Part shown: positions 8,468 to 16,868 of the stretch, piece after piece | Layout of the letters: each line of letters starts with the position of its first letter | How positions within the stretch are numbered: position 1 is the stretch's first letter | Assembly: GCA_964431735.1 (NCBI GenBank) | Contig: CAYSLJ010000053.1 | Span: forward strand, 1 to 41,684 | Direction of reading: 5' to 3' | Length of the DNA: 41,684 bases | Origin: CALARM01 sp964431735 | GTDB taxonomy: Bacteria > Vulcanimicrobiota > SpSt-956 > JAKJGF01 | Notes under the pieces: generated by a model | Database searches by the model: none | Told to the model about the DNA's origin: nothing | What the model saw: only the letters and a program-made list of their open reading frames with translations | Position numbers and translations under genes: made by a program

Positions 8468-8474
8468 AGGCATG

Positions 8475-8519
8475 TAATAAAAGTCTTGCTCCCGCCACGC
8501 TTTACGCGTCACGGGAGCA
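8475..8519. repeat. Family A heptamer remnant, reverse orientation
   Basis: GTAATAAAAGTCTTGCTCCCG followed by degenerate heptamers (CCACGCT, TTACGCG, TCACGGG). It matches the flank and unit arrangement at 4543-4582 and lies 40 bases upstream of the PstS-like gene. Confidence 0.6.
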
Positions 8520-8558
8520 TATATATATTATTTATGCTCACCGGTGAAAGGATTAAAA

Positions 8559-9416
8559 ATGAAGTTTCTTTACATCATTTTATTACTTGTAATAGCTATG
8601 TTTATAACACGTTGTTATTTAGAAGAGGATACATCTTCCGTTTCCCCAAAAGCAACTATAACTATTAAAGGTTCTGACACTATGGCAATCATCCTCAATA
8701 ACCTCACAGAAGAATTTATGAAACATAACAGACATGCAGACATATATATAGATAGTGGTGATACAGATACAGGTATAGAAGGATTGCTTAATAAAACAAC
8801 AGATATAGCTGCAGCATCCCGTTCTATCAATGATACGGAATTAAAACTTGCAGATAAAAACGGAACGGAGATAAAAGAATATCCCATAGCAAGAGATGCT
8901 ATTGTCATAATAAAAAACCATAAAAATAATATTAAAGCCCTGTCGGTAAAAGAAATCCATCATATCTTTACAGGAAAATATACTGAATGGAATGAAGCAG
9001 GAGGGAGAGAAGGGCCCATACATATTTATAATCACCGTCCGGCTTCTGGAACCTATAACTATTTTAAAGAACATGTTTTAAAAAGGAATAATTTTACAAA
9101 TAAAGCAACCATTCTTGAAAAACCTTATGATATTATTCACTCTATATCGGAAGATCCCTGCGGTATAAGTTATATCTGTTATCAATACTATATTATATGT
9201 TCAGATCTGGTAAGTCCGGTCGCTATAAAAAGCAATTCTCAAAATATTTTGCCTTCCGAAGAAAATATTAGAAAAGGCCTGTATCCTGTAAGCAGAATAC
9301 TTTATTTATACACATCTCATGACACGTCTCAGATTACAGATGAATTTCTTACTTTCTGCACCGGTAATGAAGGATATAAGATAATAAAAGAAAATCAGGC
9401 AATACCTTATAACTAA
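8559..9416 (+). CDS. PstS-like extracytoplasmic substrate-binding protein
   Basis: 285 residues. The hydrophobic N-terminus (LYIILLLVIAMFI) ends in TRC, a poor lipobox, so it may be a lipoprotein. The fold signature is that of phosphate-binding PstS-like proteins: an early TIKGSDTM loop, DIAAASRSI, ALSVKEIHHIFTGKYTEWNE, and a SGTYNYF loop in the position of the usual SGT(R)-x-x-F. Several ligand residues differ from classical PstS, so the ligand is uncertain. The ATG at 8559 follows AAAGGA by seven bases. There is no ABC permease or ATPase nearby. The family A element begins directly at its TAA. Confidence 0.75.
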   Translation: MKFLYIILLLVIAMFITRCYLEEDTSSVSPKATITIKGSDTMAIILNNLTEEFMKHNRHADIYIDSGDTDTGIEGLLNKTTDIAAASRSINDTELKLADKNGTEIKEYPIARDAIVIIKNHKNNIKALSVKEIHHIFTGKYTEWNEAGGREGPIHIYNHRPASGTYNYFKEHVLKRNNFTNKATILEKPYDIIHSISEDPCGISYICYQYYIICSDLVSPVAIKSNSQNILPSEENIRKGLYPVSRILYLYTSHDTSQITDEFLTFCTGNEGYKIIKENQAIPYN

Positions 9417-9638
9417 GGGGTTGTAAAAAATAACCTTTCATATTTACAATCGTGACGCGTAACGCGTAACGCGTGACGGGAGGATAAAAACCATAATTTA
9501 CCAGAGTTATTTTCTTACAGTCCCTGAGGGGTTGTAAAAAATAACCTTTCATATTTACAATCGTGACGCGTAACGCGTAACGCGTGACGGGAGGATAAAA
9601 ACCATAATTTGCCAGAGTTATTTTCTTACAGTCCCTGA
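9417..9638 (+). repeat. Two tandem copies of the 111-bp family A element
   Basis: Copies 9417-9527 and 9528-9638 differ at a single base (9500 A, 9611 G). Each reads GGGGTTGTAAAAAATAACC, AATCG, four heptamers (CGTGACG, CGTAACG, CGTAACG, CGTGACG), GGAGGA, and then GTTATTTTCTTACAGTCCC at the right end. The right end reversed (GGGACTGTAAGAAAATAAC) is a close copy of the left end, giving imperfect terminal inverted repeats of ~19 bp. The tandem lies directly behind the stop codon of the PstS-like gene. Confidence 0.92.
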
Positions 9639-9704
9639 ATAGAAAATTAACGGTCAGAGTGGCGTCGGAAAAAATATGTTAATATACTTTCCGGGAGTAT
9701 AAAA

Positions 9705-11648
9705 TTGAATTTCATAAGAAAATATACAAAAAAACTCTTTAACAATAAATATATTGATCTGACTGTCATATTTATTGTTTTCTGTTCCATATTATTACTG
9801 ACCTTTGAAACTCTATCAGGTTTTGAGATCAATCAGAAAACCATAGATGTATTGAGCAGCAGACTTGATCCTTACAAACTGGAAGCTCTGAAAACACTTG
9901 AGAACAAAAGGCTTTCATCAGATGAATTAATTGCCATTTTAGAACAATCATGGCTCAAGATTGATGAAGAAAAAGAGTTTTATGAGCTTGATGACACATC
10001 AAAAAATCTGATAAAGAAAATAAAAAACGATGGAGGAAAAACCTTAGCTCTTATCGAGGACACGAAATTCACAGAAGAAGAATTAAAATTAACCCTGGAA
10101 AAACTTGATTTTAAAGCCCTTGACATAGAAAAAATATTTCTTCATTCCATAAAAAGCAAAGAATATTTAAAAGATAAAATTTCCCCGGAGAAATTAAATT
10201 TTATAAAATTAATGAAATTCAAGGAATTCAGGGAAGAAGATCTTAAAGAAAAATTGCAGTATGCCTCATTTAACAAAAATGAAATCAAGACAGTTATTTC
10301 TTATACTTCAAAACTTCACTTCAATAAAAATGAAATAAAACAGATTTTAAAAGAAAGTCAGCTTATTTTTCCTTTATCTGAAAAAACCAGGCTATTTATA
10401 GTACAGCTTGATGATATCATAATAGCCTTTTTTATAATAGAACTCATATTAAGATATTTTTCCTGTGATAATTATAAAATCTTTTTTTACAGATACTGGC
10501 TTGATATACTTGCTGTAATACCTCTTTTCAGGGTTTTCAGATTGAGCAGGGTTTTTATTCTTCTAAGGCTCTTTCGTGTTATGTCTTTTGCAGTGCTTCT
10601 GGGCCGTCACATGTCATTTTTTTCATCTGTTATCAATAAAAGATGGATAGATTTCTTTTTAATACTCATTTTTCTTATTTTTGTCGTTACCTTCGGGACA
10701 CTGGGATTGATTTCTTCGGAACCGGCAAAACATCCTACGCCGGGAAATTGTTTCTGGACCATAATATTTTCACTTATCTGCGGAGAATATACAACTGAAT
10801 TTCCCGACACTGTAATAGGAAAACTTACATTACTTTTTATATTCATAGCAGGAATGAGCATATTTGCTATACTGATAGGTACTGTTTCTGCAATAATGAT
10901 GGAAAAATTCAAGGAGGGTATAATTATGAGAAAAACCAATTTTGACATACTGGAAAATCATATAATAATCTGCGGATGGGAAAGAAAAACTCTTCAGATA
11001 ATAAAGGAACTGCAGTCATCTCCTGATTATAAAAATTCAGATATAGTTTTAATCTCCGACAGGGAAAATTTTATTAATATGGATTTACAGAAACCGGGAG
11101 TAAAAACTGATCGCATATATCTTATGGAGGGAGATTTTACAGATCCCAATATATTAAGAAAAGCAAATATTATGACTGCAAAAATCGCCATTATACTTCC
11201 CGACAAATCAGGGGATAGAAATAACAGAGATATAGATGCAAGAACAGTTCTTACTGCTCTTACCATAGAAAAACTCAACCACAATGTATACAGCTGCGCA
11301 GAACTTCTGGACCCTGAATATGAAAGTCATATGAAAATGGGTAATGTCAATGAAGTAATACTCGGCGGCTATTACAGCGGTCTTATTGCTGCCCATGCTG
11401 CAATGAATGAAAATATTGTACCATTCCTGAAAAATATCCTTCCTTCTCAGGCAGAAAATAAATTTCAAAATATTCATATTCCTGAAAACCTGATAGGAAA
11501 AGAATTCGGTGAAGTAATAGAAAGTCTCAGAAAAAAACAAAAAACCCTCCCTGTAGGGGTAAAAACATCGGAAGGGGAATTAATTATAAATCCATCGGAA
11601 TATATTATGAAAGATGGAGATTACCTCATAGGACTGGTCAGTAAGTAA
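9705..11648 (+). CDS. Voltage-sensor-type cation channel with RCK/TrkA domains and a large S1-S2 insert
   Basis: 647 residues. S1 is at ~17-37, S2 ~234-252 (IIIAFFIIELILRYF), S3 ~264-275 and S4 ~275-295 with Arg in RVFRLSRVFILLRLFR. S5 is at ~314-337, the pore loop ~348-367 and S6 ~371-396 (MSIFAILIGTVSAIM). A TrkA-N/RCK domain follows from ~417 (HIIICGWERKTL) and TrkA-C at ~590-647. Overall order matches potassium channels with RCK gating rings. Two oddities stand out. About 190 charged, helical residues separate S1 from S2 on the outer face. The filter position reads ICGEYTTE in place of TVGYG, so potassium selectivity cannot be assumed. The start is TTG, eight bases after GGGAG. It appears monocistronic. 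Confidence 0.85.
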   Translation: MNFIRKYTKKLFNNKYIDLTVIFIVFCSILLLTFETLSGFEINQKTIDVLSSRLDPYKLEALKTLENKRLSSDELIAILEQSWLKIDEEKEFYELDDTSKNLIKKIKNDGGKTLALIEDTKFTEEELKLTLEKLDFKALDIEKIFLHSIKSKEYLKDKISPEKLNFIKLMKFKEFREEDLKEKLQYASFNKNEIKTVISYTSKLHFNKNEIKQILKESQLIFPLSEKTRLFIVQLDDIIIAFFIIELILRYFSCDNYKIFFYRYWLDILAVIPLFRVFRLSRVFILLRLFRVMSFAVLLGRHMSFFSSVINKRWIDFFLILIFLIFVVTFGTLGLISSEPAKHPTPGNCFWTIIFSLICGEYTTEFPDTVIGKLTLLFIFIAGMSIFAILIGTVSAIMMEKFKEGIIMRKTNFDILENHIIICGWERKTLQIIKELQSSPDYKNSDIVLISDRENFINMDLQKPGVKTDRIYLMEGDFTDPNILRKANIMTAKIAIILPDKSGDRNNRDIDARTVLTALTIEKLNHNVYSCAELLDPEYESHMKMGNVNEVILGGYYSGLIAAHAAMNENIVPFLKNILPSQAENKFQNIHIPENLIGKEFGEVIESLRKKQKTLPVGVKTSEGELIINPSEYIMKDGDYLIGLVSK

Positions 11649-11665
11649 GCATAAATTTATGTCAC

Positions 11666-11897
11666 TTAGTACCGCTCCAGATAAGTTCATACCCATATTA
11701 AAACCTGTCCCTGGCCGGACTCCTCCGGAAAAGATATGATCCTGTTGCGTGACAAACTGGTTTTTTAGACGTTTAATATTTTGCATCTATATAATTTATA
11801 ACTCTCTTTTAATACGGCATATCTTTTCCTCCAGAGCCCGGCCAGGGACAGGAGCGTTCCATATTTTTGGGTACCAATTTACCTGTTACGATACTTA
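11666..11897. repeat. Hairpin repeat element M, copy 1
   Basis: A non-coding element of 232 bp that recurs at 29706-29940. The ends carry imperfect inverted repeats (TTAGTACCGC and, less well, ACGATACTTA). Inside, two 35-base arms (11704-11738 and 11818-11852) are complementary at about 30 positions, including CCTGTCCCTGGCCGG and AAAAGATATG, around an AT-rich 79-base loop. No transposase or credible frame is present, so it would be non-autonomous if mobile. Confidence 0.85.
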
Positions 11898-12010
11898 GGG
11901 ACTGTAAGAAAATAATTCTGGAAAATTATGGTTTTTGTCCTCGCGTCACGCGTTACGCGTTACGCGTCACGATTTTAAATATGATAAGGTTATTTTTTTA
12001 CAACTCCTTA
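11897..12010 (-). repeat. Full-length family A element, reverse orientation
   Basis: Starts AGGGACTGTAAGAAAATAA, has four heptamers in reverse complement, and ends GGTTATTTTTTTACAACTCC. It abuts element M copy 1 and ends 18 bases before the TPR gene's stop codon, so the two repeats fill the whole 380-base space between the channel and TPR genes. Confidence 0.88.
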
Positions 12011-12028
12011 GTGTCCACCGGTCACCGA

Positions 12029-13321
12029 TCAGTTATACCATATATAATTTTCATCAGGTGCCAGCTTTACTGCTTTATCATAGCATTTTTTCGCTTCATC
12101 ATATTTTCCCTGATGGTATAAAACGAGTCCTTTTTGATACCAGCCTTCTGCAAATTTCGGATCAATTGCCAGTGCTTTATCACATAATTTCATTGATTCT
12201 TCAGTATTTCCCTGGAAATATAAAATCATACTCTTATAATACCAGGCGTCTACAAATTCCGGATCCAGTTCCAGTGATTTATCGATAGCTTTCAAAGCTT
12301 CTTTAAAGTCTTTCAAATAACACAGGGACATACCTTTTGTAAAATAGGAATTGGCCGAATCAGGGTCAGCCTTTATGGATTTATCAGCAAAATCTTTCGC
12401 TTCGTTATATTTATCAAGAGACAATAAAACCATTGCCTTACCGGAATAAGCCAGAGAAGGGATCAGAGTTGAAACATCTTTTCCATCTTCCATCAATTTA
12501 ATGGCTTTATCCATATATTCCAGTGCTTTACTGTATTCTCTTTTAGAACTGTAGACCATACCTTTATAAAACAAACTGAAACCATGATTCGGTTCATTTT
12601 CAATCGCCATGTCAAACCATTCCAGTGCCTTACTCCATATACCTTTTCTGAAATACTCACACCCTTTTAAAAACCATTCGTCAGAAGTCTGAGATCTTTC
12701 AGGTGTTTTATCTACTTTTCCGAGAGCTTTTTCTTTATTAAAACATTCCTCTCCTTCTTTATATTTACCGAGCTTTTTAAGAGCTTCTCCTTTATTATGC
12801 CATGCAATGGCGAAATCGGGTATAATAGCCACAGTTTTATCAAAACATTGAACTGCTCCTTCATAATCTCCAAGCCTGTATAAAGCCATACCCTTCGGAT
12901 ACCATGGACATACATATTCTTCTCCTACAGTATTGGAACCGTATAAACTTTCCGGAGCTACTTCCAGAACTTTATCAAAGTATGTTACAGCTTCTTTATA
13001 TTTATCTTGATTATACAGGGTCAATCCTTTAAAATACCATACATCCGAGCTGCCTCCTGTTATTTTTATCAATTCATCAAAGCATGATGAAGCTTCATCG
13101 TATTTTTTTATTTTATATAAAGCCGTACCTTTACGAAACAATGCAATTTCACAGATCCCGTCAGAAGTTAAAACTTTATCAAAAATCGAAATAGCCTTTT
13201 CATAACTTCCTTCTTCCATCAAAGCATTACCTTTATTTAATAATTCATCAGAATTTTCTGCCATAACACAGGTCATTGTAAAAATCAAAAATAAAATTAT
13301 GGAAAATAAACATCTATTCAT
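12029..13321 (-). CDS. Secreted or membrane-anchored TPR protein
   Basis: 430 residues: a signal peptide (CLFSIILFLIFTMTCVMA) followed by roughly ten to eleven tetratricopeptide repeats covering the rest of the chain. Typical units read A(L/I)..FDKVL...P.....WY.KG..LY..GKY.EA. TPRs form a superhelix for protein-protein contacts; no enzymatic domain is attached. The partner is unknown, and no neighbour suggests one. I start it at the ATG at 13321, which has GGAGAG upstream, and not at 13339. Confidence 0.88.
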   Translation of the reverse strand: MNRCLFSIILFLIFTMTCVMAENSDELLNKGNALMEEGSYEKAISIFDKVLTSDGICEIALFRKGTALYKIKKYDEASSCFDELIKITGGSSDVWYFKGLTLYNQDKYKEAVTYFDKVLEVAPESLYGSNTVGEEYVCPWYPKGMALYRLGDYEGAVQCFDKTVAIIPDFAIAWHNKGEALKKLGKYKEGEECFNKEKALGKVDKTPERSQTSDEWFLKGCEYFRKGIWSKALEWFDMAIENEPNHGFSLFYKGMVYSSKREYSKALEYMDKAIKLMEDGKDVSTLIPSLAYSGKAMVLLSLDKYNEAKDFADKSIKADPDSANSYFTKGMSLCYLKDFKEALKAIDKSLELDPEFVDAWYYKSMILYFQGNTEESMKLCDKALAIDPKFAEGWYQKGLVLYHQGKYDEAKKCYDKAVKLAPDENYIWYN

Positions 13322-13346
13322 CAAATTCTCTCCATTCATAAATTAT

Positions 13347-13398
13347 AAGTGAGTGGTGAATCGCAGGTCGTTGAATAACGCATCACGCATCACGATTT
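13347..13398. repeat. Mixed heptamer repeats (families A and B)
   Basis: A short family B run (GTGAGTGGTGAAT) is followed by family A units in reverse (AACGCATCACGCATCACGATT). It lies between the divergent TPR and stalk-domain genes, in their shared 5' region. Confidence 0.7.
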
Positions 13399-13498
13399 CT
13401 ATTATAAACCTTTTCTTTTAATAAGTAAAATATTTCAGAAGGAAATTCCTGTTATCATGTTAAATTATTATATTATAAATTATATCGGAGGTATTATC

Positions 13499-14377
13499 AT
13501 GAAAAAATCAATTTTCTTATTACTGGCAATAATAATATCAATCCTTCTACCTGTCATAATTCTGGCAGATAATGAGATAAAGGATTTCAGTAAACTTGTA
13601 ATATACATAAAAAACAAGGAATATAATAAAAAATATGTCCATCAGAAAGACGGAGAACTATACACTTCCCTTGACAGCCTGAGTAAAGCATTGAATTTTA
13701 AATATGTTTATGAAAAAAGTGAAGCAAAACTCTACGTAAACGGTGAAGAATACAAAGGAGTATATAATGTAAAAGGAGACAAAGTATATGTCTCCCTGAA
13801 AGGTATTTGTGAATCACTGGGTTATTATACAAATTACAATGCATCTTCAAATATTATGGATATTTCGAGTAAACCAATATCTACAATTACAACTCAGGCA
13901 ACACCGCAGGCAAATACAATTCCCTATACAGGTAATACAGGATTTCAGACAGGAAGTGGTACCATAGTTCCAGGAAGTGGTATTCAGGGAAAAGTTTATG
14001 TAGGAACAACTCTGAGTGATGCAAGAGCCACCCTGGGAGAAGAACTGGGTGCAATGAACCTTAATGATAAAACAAAAATGTATATGTTTGGACAGAACAG
14101 TGATATTGCATTATTCGTACAGTCAGATGGTATAGTAAGAATGATAATGGTAACCAATCCGGGTTATAAAACAACAAATGGTATCTCTATCGGAGCATCT
14201 ATGGATGAGGTTGTGGCTGCATACGGGAATCAGTATTTCACAAAGGACGGTGGAAACTTCGGAAATAAAAGTAATATGACTGCTATGGCCTATCCGAATG
14301 GTATTGTATTTCTGGTAGATAATACCAGTCATAAAGTCAGCTATATTGCTGTATTTTCTTTAAATTATCCACTTTAA
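13499..14377 (+). CDS. Secreted stalk-domain protein (copper amine oxidase N-like)
   Basis: 292 residues with a signal peptide (IFLLLAIIISILLPVIILA). Residues ~30-125 resemble the copper-amine-oxidase N-terminal-like stalk domain found in many Gram-positive surface proteins: a Y.S....SKALNF.Y.Y unit, then VYVSLKGICESLGY. A Thr/Gly-rich linker follows. The C-terminal ~110 residues form two similar beta units beginning VGTTLSDARATLG and IGASMDEVVAAYG, each a short helix plus strands. No catalytic residues are evident. The ATG at 13499 follows CGGAGG by seven bases. It is the first gene of an operon with the ROK kinase, 20 nt away. Confidence 0.7.
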   Translation: MKKSIFLLLAIIISILLPVIILADNEIKDFSKLVIYIKNKEYNKKYVHQKDGELYTSLDSLSKALNFKYVYEKSEAKLYVNGEEYKGVYNVKGDKVYVSLKGICESLGYYTNYNASSNIMDISSKPISTITTQATPQANTIPYTGNTGFQTGSGTIVPGSGIQGKVYVGTTLSDARATLGEELGAMNLNDKTKMYMFGQNSDIALFVQSDGIVRMIMVTNPGYKTTNGISIGASMDEVVAAYGNQYFTKDGGNFGNKSNMTAMAYPNGIVFLVDNTSHKVSYIAVFSLNYPL

Positions 14378-14397
14378 CAAAAAAAGGAGAAATGAAT

Positions 14398-15363
14398 ATG
14401 AGTAAAAAATATGCAATAGGAGTAGATCTGGGCGGAACCCATATTGCTGCCGCTCTGGTAGATAAATCAGGCAAAACCGGTAAGATTATGGAATGTAACA
14501 TAGCCCCTGAAGAAAGAGGGGTTAATAATGTGCTGGATAAGATGGCAGAGCTTGTCAACAGGGTTATCTCGGAAGAACATATAGACAGGGAAGAAATATT
14601 CGGAGTAGGTATTGACCTGCCCGGTTTTATTGATACTATTAACGGTATATGCCATTTTTCTCCGAATTTTCCCGGATGGGATAATATAAATGTTTCATCT
14701 ATTCTTGAAAAATCCATTAATTTACCTGCAGTAATTTTAAATGATGTAAATGCGGCAGCTCTGGGGGAAAAGTTCTTCGGTGCCGGCAAATATGTCAGTA
14801 ATATAATCTGTATGACACTGGGAACAGGTATTGGCGGTGGTATTATTATAAATAACAACCTTCATCTCGGTGCTTCACAGGGTGCCGGAGAAATAGGACA
14901 TATGACTATAGAACCTGACGGGCCTCTATGCGGATGCGGGAACAAAGGCTGTTTCGAAGCTCTTGTAGCAAGAGGTGCCATCATAAGAACAGCGAGAGAA
15001 CTTATAGAAAAAAATAAAAGTTCTATCCTTGCTGACGTTAAAGACCTTTCCCCTCTCTCTGTGTTCGAGGCAGCAGAAAAGGGAGACAAAGTAGCCATAG
15101 AAACTTTTAATATTACAGGCCGTTATCTTGGCATAGGTCTTTCAAATCTCATTCTTGTATTAAATCCTGAAAGGATTGTCATAGGAGGAAGAATAGCAAA
15201 TGCTCATAAATACCTCTTCCCTCCCGCCCAGGAAGAGATAAAAAAGAGGGTTAAAATGTTTCCTCCTGAAACATCTCAGGTAGTCCTTGCAGAACTCGGA
15301 GCAGACGCAGGTCTCATAGGAGCTGCTGTATATGTATTTCAGAAGATGTGCGATGATTTTTAA
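14398..15363 (+). CDS. ROK-family sugar kinase (glucokinase-like)
   Basis: 321 residues, predicted to phosphorylate glucose or a related hexose with ATP. The first phosphate motif is IGVDLGGTHIAAALVD, and the catalytic Asp lies in ILNDVNAAALGE. GTGIGGGIIIN, EIGHMTIEPDG and the ROK zinc site CGCGNKGCFEA are all present. There is no DNA-binding domain, so it is a kinase and not a ROK repressor. The ATG at 14398 is eight bases after AGGAG; an ATG at 14392 is too close to that site. It lies in the middle of a three-gene operon with 20-21 nt gaps. Confidence 0.92.
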   Translation: MSKKYAIGVDLGGTHIAAALVDKSGKTGKIMECNIAPEERGVNNVLDKMAELVNRVISEEHIDREEIFGVGIDLPGFIDTINGICHFSPNFPGWDNINVSSILEKSINLPAVILNDVNAAALGEKFFGAGKYVSNIICMTLGTGIGGGIIINNNLHLGASQGAGEIGHMTIEPDGPLCGCGNKGCFEALVARGAIIRTARELIEKNKSSILADVKDLSPLSVFEAAEKGDKVAIETFNITGRYLGIGLSNLILVLNPERIVIGGRIANAHKYLFPPAQEEIKKRVKMFPPETSQVVLAELGADAGLIGAAVYVFQKMCDDF

Positions 15364-15384
15364 TTGCCATTCAAGGAGTGTATC

Positions 15385-16829
15385 ATGAGTGAAGAAATAG
15401 ATGAAGAGCAAGAATTTATAAAGACCATTCTTCAGAGGACATCGGAAGAAAATTTTATTACATCCAATTACCTTCTTATAGAAGAAAGTGCCCTGAATTT
15501 TTCCTTTGACGATATAACTGAAGAAGATTTTGTAGAAATCCTAACGGAAATGAAAGAGACAATAAGTAAAGTTCAGGAAGGCTATGAAAATGCCTATATG
15601 AATTTAGACAGATGGACTCTGGAAATTGCCACAGGAGACAGGATGTTCAGAGAAGGCCTTAAAGAATGGGACGAAGGCCTGGATTGTTTATTTAAATACT
15701 GTAAAGACATGGATGAAGAATATATAAACAGGGGTATAAAAAAAATCTATGAAGGTAATAAAAAACTTATCATAAATCAAAAAATTGAAGAATATGTAGA
15801 TGAGCAGGTAAAGTTACTTCAGAAGGAAGGTCATCTTCCTTATGACGGTGGAGAAAAAGAAATTTCTTCGTTAAGCAGGCCTGTCGAAAAGCCGGTAATA
15901 ACCGGTAATATTGTTCCTGTTACAGGATATATGCCATTACTTCCCCCAAAAGAGGAAAAAACAGAAGAAAAGCCACATCCAATTCTTCATGCATCTGTAC
16001 CATCAATAAATATTTCAAACAAGTCTTCTCCTTCAGAAATTGTTATCTCTCCTGAGAAATCAGAAAAAATTTCAGAAGCGAAAATTCCAGAAGCGAAAAT
16101 TCCAGAAGCGAAAATTCCAGAAGCGAAAATTTCAGAAGCGAAAATTNNNNNNNNNNNNNNNNNNNNNNNNNNNNNNNNNNNNNNNNNNNNNNNNNNNNNN
16201 NNNNNNNNNNNNNNNNNNNNNNNNNNNNNNNNNNNNNNNNNNNNNNAGCGAAAATTCCAGAAGCGAAAATTCCAGAAGCGAAAATTTCAGAAGCGAAAAT
16301 TTCAGAAGCGAAAATTTCAGAAGCAAAAATTCCAGAAGCGAAAATTCCAGAAGCGAAAATTTCAGAAGCGAAAATTTCAGAAGCAAAAATTTCAGAAGCG
16401 AAAATTTCAGAAGCAAAAATTTCAGAAGCGAAAATTCCAGAAGCGAAAATTTCAGAAGCGAAAATTCCAAAAGCAAAAATTTCAGAAAAAGCGGTGGGAG
16501 ACGAAATCATCGATAACATAATCAGTCCGACATCAGCTCAAACTTCTCCTGACTTAGAGGAGGAAAAAGAAAATATTTATACAGGAGAACTTCACATAAC
16601 TGAAAAAGAGGAACAGGTGGAACAGGCAGAGGCAGAAGCTATTGTAGAAACGATAGATGAAACATCAGGGAAAAAAGCTATGAAGAAACCGGCAGGGCTT
16701 TCCAAAAGGGTAAGAAAAAGCACTCATGGAGAAAACTCCCATATATCTTCCTGTGATGAAAAAGAAAAAAAATCCATAAGGAGACCTGCAGGTTTATCCA
16801 GAAAAGCCGGTAAGAAAAAGGAAGAATAA
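15385..16829 (+). CDS. Protein with helical head, EAKI(P/S) tandem repeat and basic tail (contains assembly gap)
   Basis: The N-terminal ~150 residues are acidic and helical, with no family I know. A Pro-rich linker follows, then at least 21 visible copies of a five-residue unit EAKIP/EAKIS. The tail carries two copies of a basic motif, KKPAGLSKR and RRPAGLSRK. The 100-N run at 16147-16246 shifts the apparent frame. A gap of 5+15n bases would complete the 15-bp repeat unit and also restore one continuous frame into the tail, so I read this as one gene of uncertain length. The ATG follows AAGGAG, 21 nt after the kinase. There is no signal peptide. A 43-nt palindrome overlaps its stop. Confidence 0.75.
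16075..16492 (+). repeat. 15-bp coding tandem repeat (VNTR)
   Basis: The unit GAAGCGAAAATTYCA encodes EAKIP or EAKIS. Five units precede the gap and about sixteen follow. Variation is limited to C/T at the Pro/Ser position and occasional GCA for GCG. Homogeneity this high suggests recent expansion by slippage and explains why the assembly broke here. The unit is free of stops in several frames, producing false reading frames on both strands. Confidence 0.92.
16147..16246. other. Assembly gap of 100 N
   Basis: A run of exactly 100 N, evidently a placeholder. The repeat phase on either side requires a true length of 5+15n bases, which 100 is not. Confidence 0.95.
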
Positions 16830-16867
16830 ACAGTAACAAATGAAGTCTTCATTTGTTACTGTTTATT
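16825..16867. terminator. 43-nt palindrome, bidirectional terminator
   Basis: Perfect 21-base arms around a single central base, with AATAAACAG at the outer ends. It includes the stop codon of the repeat protein on the plus strand and ends one base before the esterase stop on the minus strand. A palindrome in the gap between two convergent genes is typical of a shared terminator. Confidence 0.75.
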
Positions 16868-16868
16868 T

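Noticed and set aside
9349..9552. Minus-strand frame of 67 codons
   Set aside because: Entirely the reverse strand of the tandem 111-bp repeats and the end of the PstS-like gene.
9417..9638. CRISPR array
   Set aside because: The repeats are directly abutting 7-bp or 111-bp units without unique spacers, and no cas genes are present.
11867..12288. Two overlapping plus-strand open frames reading RHALRVT-type peptides
   Set aside because: They are translations of the family A heptamers and the reversed end of the TPR gene. The 21-base periodicity of the translation is the 7-bp unit read three times.
16040..16519. Long frames in other registers and on the minus strand over the repeat region
   Set aside because: The 15-bp unit is stop-free in several frames. 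Only the EAKI register joins the upstream and downstream coding parts.
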